A stretch of 33,746 nucleotides of DNA from Flavobacteriaceae bacterium Ga0077528 (GTDB lineage Bacteria; Bacteroidota; Bacteroidia; Flavobacteriales; Flavobacteriaceae), in contig LNDX01000026.1 in assembly GCA_001464475.1 (NCBI GenBank), positions 1-33,746 of the forward strand, written 5' to 3'. The notes under the pieces were generated by a model, which had not been told where the DNA came from, ran no database searches, and saw only the letters and a program-made list of their open reading frames with translations. Shown one piece after another: positions 31,000 to 33,746 of the stretch. Position 1 is the first letter of the stretch; each line of letters begins with the position of its first letter. The position numbers and the translations under genes were made by a program.

Positions 31000-31992
31000 A
31001 TGAGCAATAAAAGAAGTATTACTATTTTAATCGGAATTATTGGTGTGTTGTTGCTGATGTTAGCAGGAACTATTGGCTATATTCTTGGCAATACCAACGA
31101 AAATGGTTCGACTTCAACTGGAATTACAGATGACAAAAAGGTAATGAAAGAAATTGAAGAATTAAAACAAATGTATGATTCTAAAATTGCTGAAAAAACC
31201 AATAATTATAATGCTCTAGAAGCAGAGCGTGAAAAAGTTCAAGCATTAGTTGCTGAGTTAGAAAAAACTAAAAATGATGCTCAAGCTTTAGTAAAATACA
31301 AAACGCAATACCAATCTTTAGAATCTAAAATGAGACTTTTGGTAGATGAAATTGTAGTTTTGAAAAACAAGAAGACAAATATTACGATCAAGCAAGAAAA
31401 AGCTCAAGTTGTCAAAAAAGTAAACCAACCAAAAATAGAAAATACAGTTACACCTGTGGCAATTCCTGCAAAGAAAGAAGTTGTTGCTGTGACTAAAACA
31501 GAACCTACAAAACCGAAATCGGATGATTTTTTTGCTAAAAAAGAATTACCTAAGCAAGAAGTTGTAGAAGTTAAAAAAACTTCGCCACAAGTTCGATTTG
31601 AGAAATTTTCTAAAGTTACTTTGTCTAATGTAAAAGCTGCTGCATACACTATTAAATCAGGTGCGAAACAAATAGAAACAAACGTTTCAGGAAAAGCCGA
31701 TTTGATTAAAATTACTTTTACGCTCAATGATAATCCAACGGCTAAAAGTGGCGAAAAAAATTACTACATCCAGATTATTGACGGAAAAAACAATGTTTTA
31801 GGCAAACGCATCACTGAATATTTTGACAACGAATCATTGACATATAGCTTGAGTAAAACCCTAAATTATAACAACCAACAAATGGATTGCACCATAGAGT
31901 TTACCAAAAAAGATTTCGAAAAAGGTGTATATTTTGTCAATATTTTTGATAGAGATGAGTTAGTTGGCCGCTCTAATTTTACTTTGAAATAG
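31000..31992 (+). CDS. Membrane-anchored coiled-coil protein (tandem paralogue 2)
   Basis: 330 aa, a paralogue of the preceding protein. An N-terminal membrane helix (about residues 7-28, ITILIGIIGVLLLMLAGTIG) is followed by a coiled coil (~45-130; EEREKVQALVAELEKTK-like EAEREKVQALVAELEKTKND). A linker rich in Lys, Pro, Val and Thr (~130-205, PVAIPAKKEVVAVTKTEP) is absent from the first paralogue. The C-terminal domain aligns with it (AYTIKSGAKQIETNVSGKA ... YYIQIIDGKNNVLGKRI ... FVNIFDRDELVGRSNFTLK). The K/P linker could span the periplasm, by analogy with TonB-like linkers, but this is inference. It has its own spacer after a terminator; a TATTTTG sequence at 30975-30981 is a near-match to a -7 box. 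Confidence 0.85.
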   Translation: MSNKRSITILIGIIGVLLLMLAGTIGYILGNTNENGSTSTGITDDKKVMKEIEELKQMYDSKIAEKTNNYNALEAEREKVQALVAELEKTKNDAQALVKYKTQYQSLESKMRLLVDEIVVLKNKKTNITIKQEKAQVVKKVNQPKIENTVTPVAIPAKKEVVAVTKTEPTKPKSDDFFAKKELPKQEVVEVKKTSPQVRFEKFSKVTLSNVKAAAYTIKSGAKQIETNVSGKADLIKITFTLNDNPTAKSGEKNYYIQIIDGKNNVLGKRITEYFDNESLTYSLSKTLNYNNQQMDCTIEFTKKDFEKGVYFVNIFDRDELVGRSNFTLK

Positions 31993-32032
31993 AGAAGGTT
32001 TTTTTTTGATGCATCATCATGATCATTTATTG

Positions 32033-32485
32033 CTAAAGAACTTTTTCAATTCTAATGACAACTCTTCTATTGGCGTAACGAATGTCTTTTAGCTTTTTAG
32101 AAATAGCGATTTTTCTTGTTTCAGGTTTCGTTTCACCAAAATAACTTATTTGTATTTGGTCAGTTGTAATTCCTTGGCTAATAAGATAATCGGCTATAGC
32201 TTGAACTCTTTTTTTAGAAAGTTCAAGATTGTCTATTTCAGTTCCTACATCATCGCTGTGTCCTTCAAGGTAAACGATGAGTTTTGAAGTTTTTTCTATT
32301 TTAAACTTATTAATTACGTAGCTATCCAAAAAAGTAATGTTTTCAATGCTTACTTCCCATTGATTGGTTGGATAATACAGTGTATAGATTGGAGCTGCTA
32401 ATTCCGTTTTAGATGCCGTCTGTGCCACAAGAGTAGTCAAAGCAAAGGAGGATATTAATAGGATTACTGAAAAGTTTTTGAGCAT
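32033..32485 (-). CDS. Small secreted OmpA-like domain protein
   Basis: 150 aa. A signal peptide (MLKNFSVILLISSFALTTLVAQ, cleavage near residue 22) is followed by a compact OmpA-like domain: LIVYLEGHSDDVGTEIDNLELSKKRVQAIADYLISQGI, then ISYFGETKP and YANRRVVIRIEKVL. The GHSDDVGT motif with D and R (ANRRV) positions supplies the usual peptidoglycan (diaminopimelate) contacts. It has no lipobox and no barrel, so it should be a periplasmic or secreted cell-wall-binding protein. The N-terminal segment (YPTNQWEVSIENITFLDSYVINKFKIEK) contributes the first strands. The upstream 284-bp spacer has no convincing promoter close to the start; a TATCTTTG box is 221 nt upstream (32707-32714). Confidence 0.88.
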   Translation of the reverse strand: MLKNFSVILLISSFALTTLVAQTASKTELAAPIYTLYYPTNQWEVSIENITFLDSYVINKFKIEKTSKLIVYLEGHSDDVGTEIDNLELSKKRVQAIADYLISQGITTDQIQISYFGETKPETRKIAISKKLKDIRYANRRVVIRIEKVL

Positions 32486-32769
32486 AGTAATTATAATGTT
32501 TTATCAAGGCTAATTTAATAAAATAAATGATGGTATCTGAGTATTTTATGAAACATTCTGAATTTATGCTAACTTATTTACAAGTCTAACTTTGTATTCT
32601 TAAATACACTAAATATTGTGTATATTTGAATTATAAAACTATTTTACGTTCCTATAATTTAATAAATATTCTACTACGAAAACTGAGTAGAATTACTTAA
32701 TTTTTACAAAGATAAAAAAGAGTTTCGGTAGTATTTTACGGAAAATCATAAAGTGGTAAAATTTTTATT
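32486..32769. other. Gene-free AT-rich spacer with promoter-like boxes on both strands
   Basis: No ORF is credible here. On the plus strand there are two -7-like boxes, TAACTTTG (32587-32594) and TATATTTG (32621-32628), although no plus-strand gene lies downstream within the window. An 8-bp inverted repeat ATTCTACT/AGTAGAAT (32668-32675 and 32686-32693) is followed by a short T-run (32700-32705). On the minus strand TATCTTTG (32707-32714) could start the small OmpA gene with a long leader. A small RNA is possible but not supported by anything else. Confidence 0.4.
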
Positions 32770-33177
32770 TTATGGTTCATATTCTTTTTTAAATACAAAC
32801 TCCAATACTTTAGAAGTTGAAGTCATGCCTTTGTAATCAAATAGAAATTCGTTTATAGAGTTGTTGCTGATTTCACCAAAAAGAAAATTGATGAAATTTT
32901 TATTTTCCAAATTTTTGTTTTTTAATTCGAGAAGTAATTGATCAAAAAAGAATTCGGCGTCTAACAATTCTTCTCTGTAGTCATTGAGTTTAGAAACTTC
33001 TAATTTTTCAAACCACCAACTTTCTATAAAATCTTCATCGTAGTATTCAAGTGCTGCTTCTTTTCCAAAATTGGAAATTTCATCGTTTTCATAATCAAAT
33101 TGTAAAAACTCTTGATACAATTTACTTTCTGAGGTTTGTGTCCCAACCCAAACGCAGATTATCTTCTTTTTAGTCAT
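32770..33177 (-). CDS. Imm22-like immunity protein
   Basis: 135 aa, cytoplasmic, acidic. The N-terminal half (IICVWVGTQTSESKLYQEFLQFDYENDEISNFGKEAALEYYDEDFIESWWFEKL) resembles the immunity protein Imm22 family of polymorphic toxin systems: a VWVG strand, a helix, then the YDEDFIES motif. The C-terminal half (LLELKNKNLENKNFINFLFGEI) is less typical. Imm22 proteins are thought to neutralise nuclease-type toxins carried on secreted effectors. No toxin gene is visible downstream; the upstream gene (33-nt gap, same strand) runs out of the window, so a partner could lie beyond the edge. The assignment is from remembered motif similarity and would need a profile search. Confidence 0.65.
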   Translation of the reverse strand: MTKKKIICVWVGTQTSESKLYQEFLQFDYENDEISNFGKEAALEYYDEDFIESWWFEKLEVSKLNDYREELLDAEFFFDQLLLELKNKNLENKNFINFLFGEISNNSINEFLFDYKGMTSTSKVLEFVFKKEYEP

Positions 33178-33210
33178 AGTTAATTATGATAATAAGTAAT
33201 TGATTTGTAA

Positions 33211-33746
33211 TTACATTGTGTATTCTTTATCAACAATAAGTTCAATTACAGGTTCGCCTTTTGGATAGCAGTCATAACCACCAACATGTCCAAAATTCGC
33301 TTTGAATTGTTCCATAATTTGCTCCATTTTAGCTTCAAAACGAACGATGTTATTACTTTTTTTTGCTGTTAGATTTAAACCTTGTCGTCCATTGGTAAAG
33401 AAAAGCATGAGGTTTGCTTTGTCATCAAAATCATTAAAAAGATAGAAGAAAACTTCAAATTGTTCTTCTATTGCTATCTTTTTTAAAGCGGCAATAAAAT
33501 CATTTTTCTTATTTAATTCTATGTTACAATCTATTCGTAAAGCTGCATTTTCGGCATTACTTTTTTTCAATTCCGAACCAACAAATTGTATGAATTTTTT
33601 CTGAGGTATGCTATTTTCATCATTTTCGGTTTCTTTACTAAGTCTTTTTCGTTCTGGATTAGTGAAATCAAGTTTTTCGTGAGAAGAAACGTTGAGTTTT
33701 TTGAGGATTTTTTCTACTTCTTTTGCAAATAGAAAATCATAGTCAT
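33211..33746 (-). CDS. Unrecognised protein, 5'-truncated by the window end
   Basis: The frame ending at 33211 stays open to the end of the window, so this is the C-terminal ~178 residues of a longer or full-size gene. The apparent start at 33570 is only an in-frame TTG: upstream the frame continues with KKFIQFVGSELKK preceded by YDFLFAKEVEKILKKL. The visible part is charged and mixed alpha/beta (ALRIDCNIELNKKNDFIAALKKIA; EVFFYLFNDFDDKANLMLFFT), ending in HVGGYDCYPKGEPVIEL. I do not recognise it; a remote resemblance to RraB-type inhibitors (helix then GGYDxY) is too weak to use. It precedes the Imm22-like gene by 33 nt in the same direction, suggesting co-transcription. Confidence 0.7.
   Translation of the reverse strand, partial: DYDFLFAKEVEKILKKLNVSSHEKLDFTNPERKRLSKETENDENSIPQKKFIQFVGSELKKSNAENAALRIDCNIELNKKNDFIAALKKIAIEEQFEVFFYLFNDFDDKANLMLFFTNGRQGLNLTAKKSNNIVRFEAKMEQIMEQFKANFGHVGGYDCYPKGEPVIELIVDKEYTM

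Noticed and set aside
32007..32026. Adjacent palindromes TGATGCATCA and ATGATCAT between converging genes, as a terminator or recombination site.
   Set aside because: The stems are too short and GC-poor for a terminator, there is no repeat copy elsewhere in the window, and no recombinase is present.

Overview
This window looks like a chromosomal segment of a Flavobacterium-like member of the Bacteroidota (family Flavobacteriaceae). The support is the strongly AT-rich sequence, two proteins with type IX secretion (T9SS) sorting domains, lipoproteins with relaxed lipoboxes, CarboxypepD_reg-type proteins, a lack of Shine-Dalgarno sequences, and promoters of the Bacteroidetes form TTG-N19/20-TAnnTTTG. 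Three promoters fit both boxes well (pheT, uvrD/pcrA and the HsdR_N-like gene); several other genes have only the -7 box. I found no rRNA, tRNA, CRISPR array, insertion sequence, phage or obvious genomic island.

Layout. 1-3507: the 3' part of a large LRR/T9SS surface protein converging on a second T9SS-sorted secreted protein across a shared terminator, then an unrecognised two-helix membrane protein. 3693-9887: a secreted fasciclin-domain protein (+) converging on pheT (-), then recG followed by a bestrophin-family channel gene (both -) that is broken into two overlapping frames. 10002-14531: a secreted M1 aminopeptidase and a large lipoprotein (+) converging on a two-gene lipoprotein/membrane protein operon (-). 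14678-18752: uvrD/pcrA, a YciO/TsaC-type protein and a secreted CarboxypepD_reg protein (+). 18829-21186: an OmpA-like lipoprotein, and a glycosyltransferase preceded by a stand-alone HsdR_N-type nuclease-fold protein (-). 21276-24786: holA, a VanZ-like membrane protein, a 60-residue membrane protein and ettA (+). 24880-28328: a TPR hybrid histidine kinase (+) and a DEAD-box RNA helicase (-) whose stop codons overlap inside one hairpin. 28432-29884: a DUF2200 protein and an arginase/formimidoylglutamase-family enzyme (-). 29985-31992: two tandem paralogous membrane-anchored coiled-coil proteins (+). 32033-33746: a small OmpA-domain protein, a 284-bp gene-free spacer, an Imm22-like immunity protein and an unrecognised protein cut off by the window end (-).

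Much of the content is core housekeeping: translation (pheT, ettA, YciO/TsaC-type protein), DNA replication and repair (recG, uvrD, holA), RNA metabolism (DEAD-box helicase) and envelope maintenance (OmpA-like proteins, peptidase, T9SS cargo). The less ordinary features are the split bestrophin gene, intergenic spacers made of degenerate 7- or 8-bp tandem repeats (one of which supplies the -33 box of a possibly leaderless gene), a terminator hairpin built from the ends of two converging genes, a TTG-started histidine kinase, the tandem coiled-coil pair and the immunity-type genes at the right edge. I did not find a convincing new multi-gene defence or mobile system.
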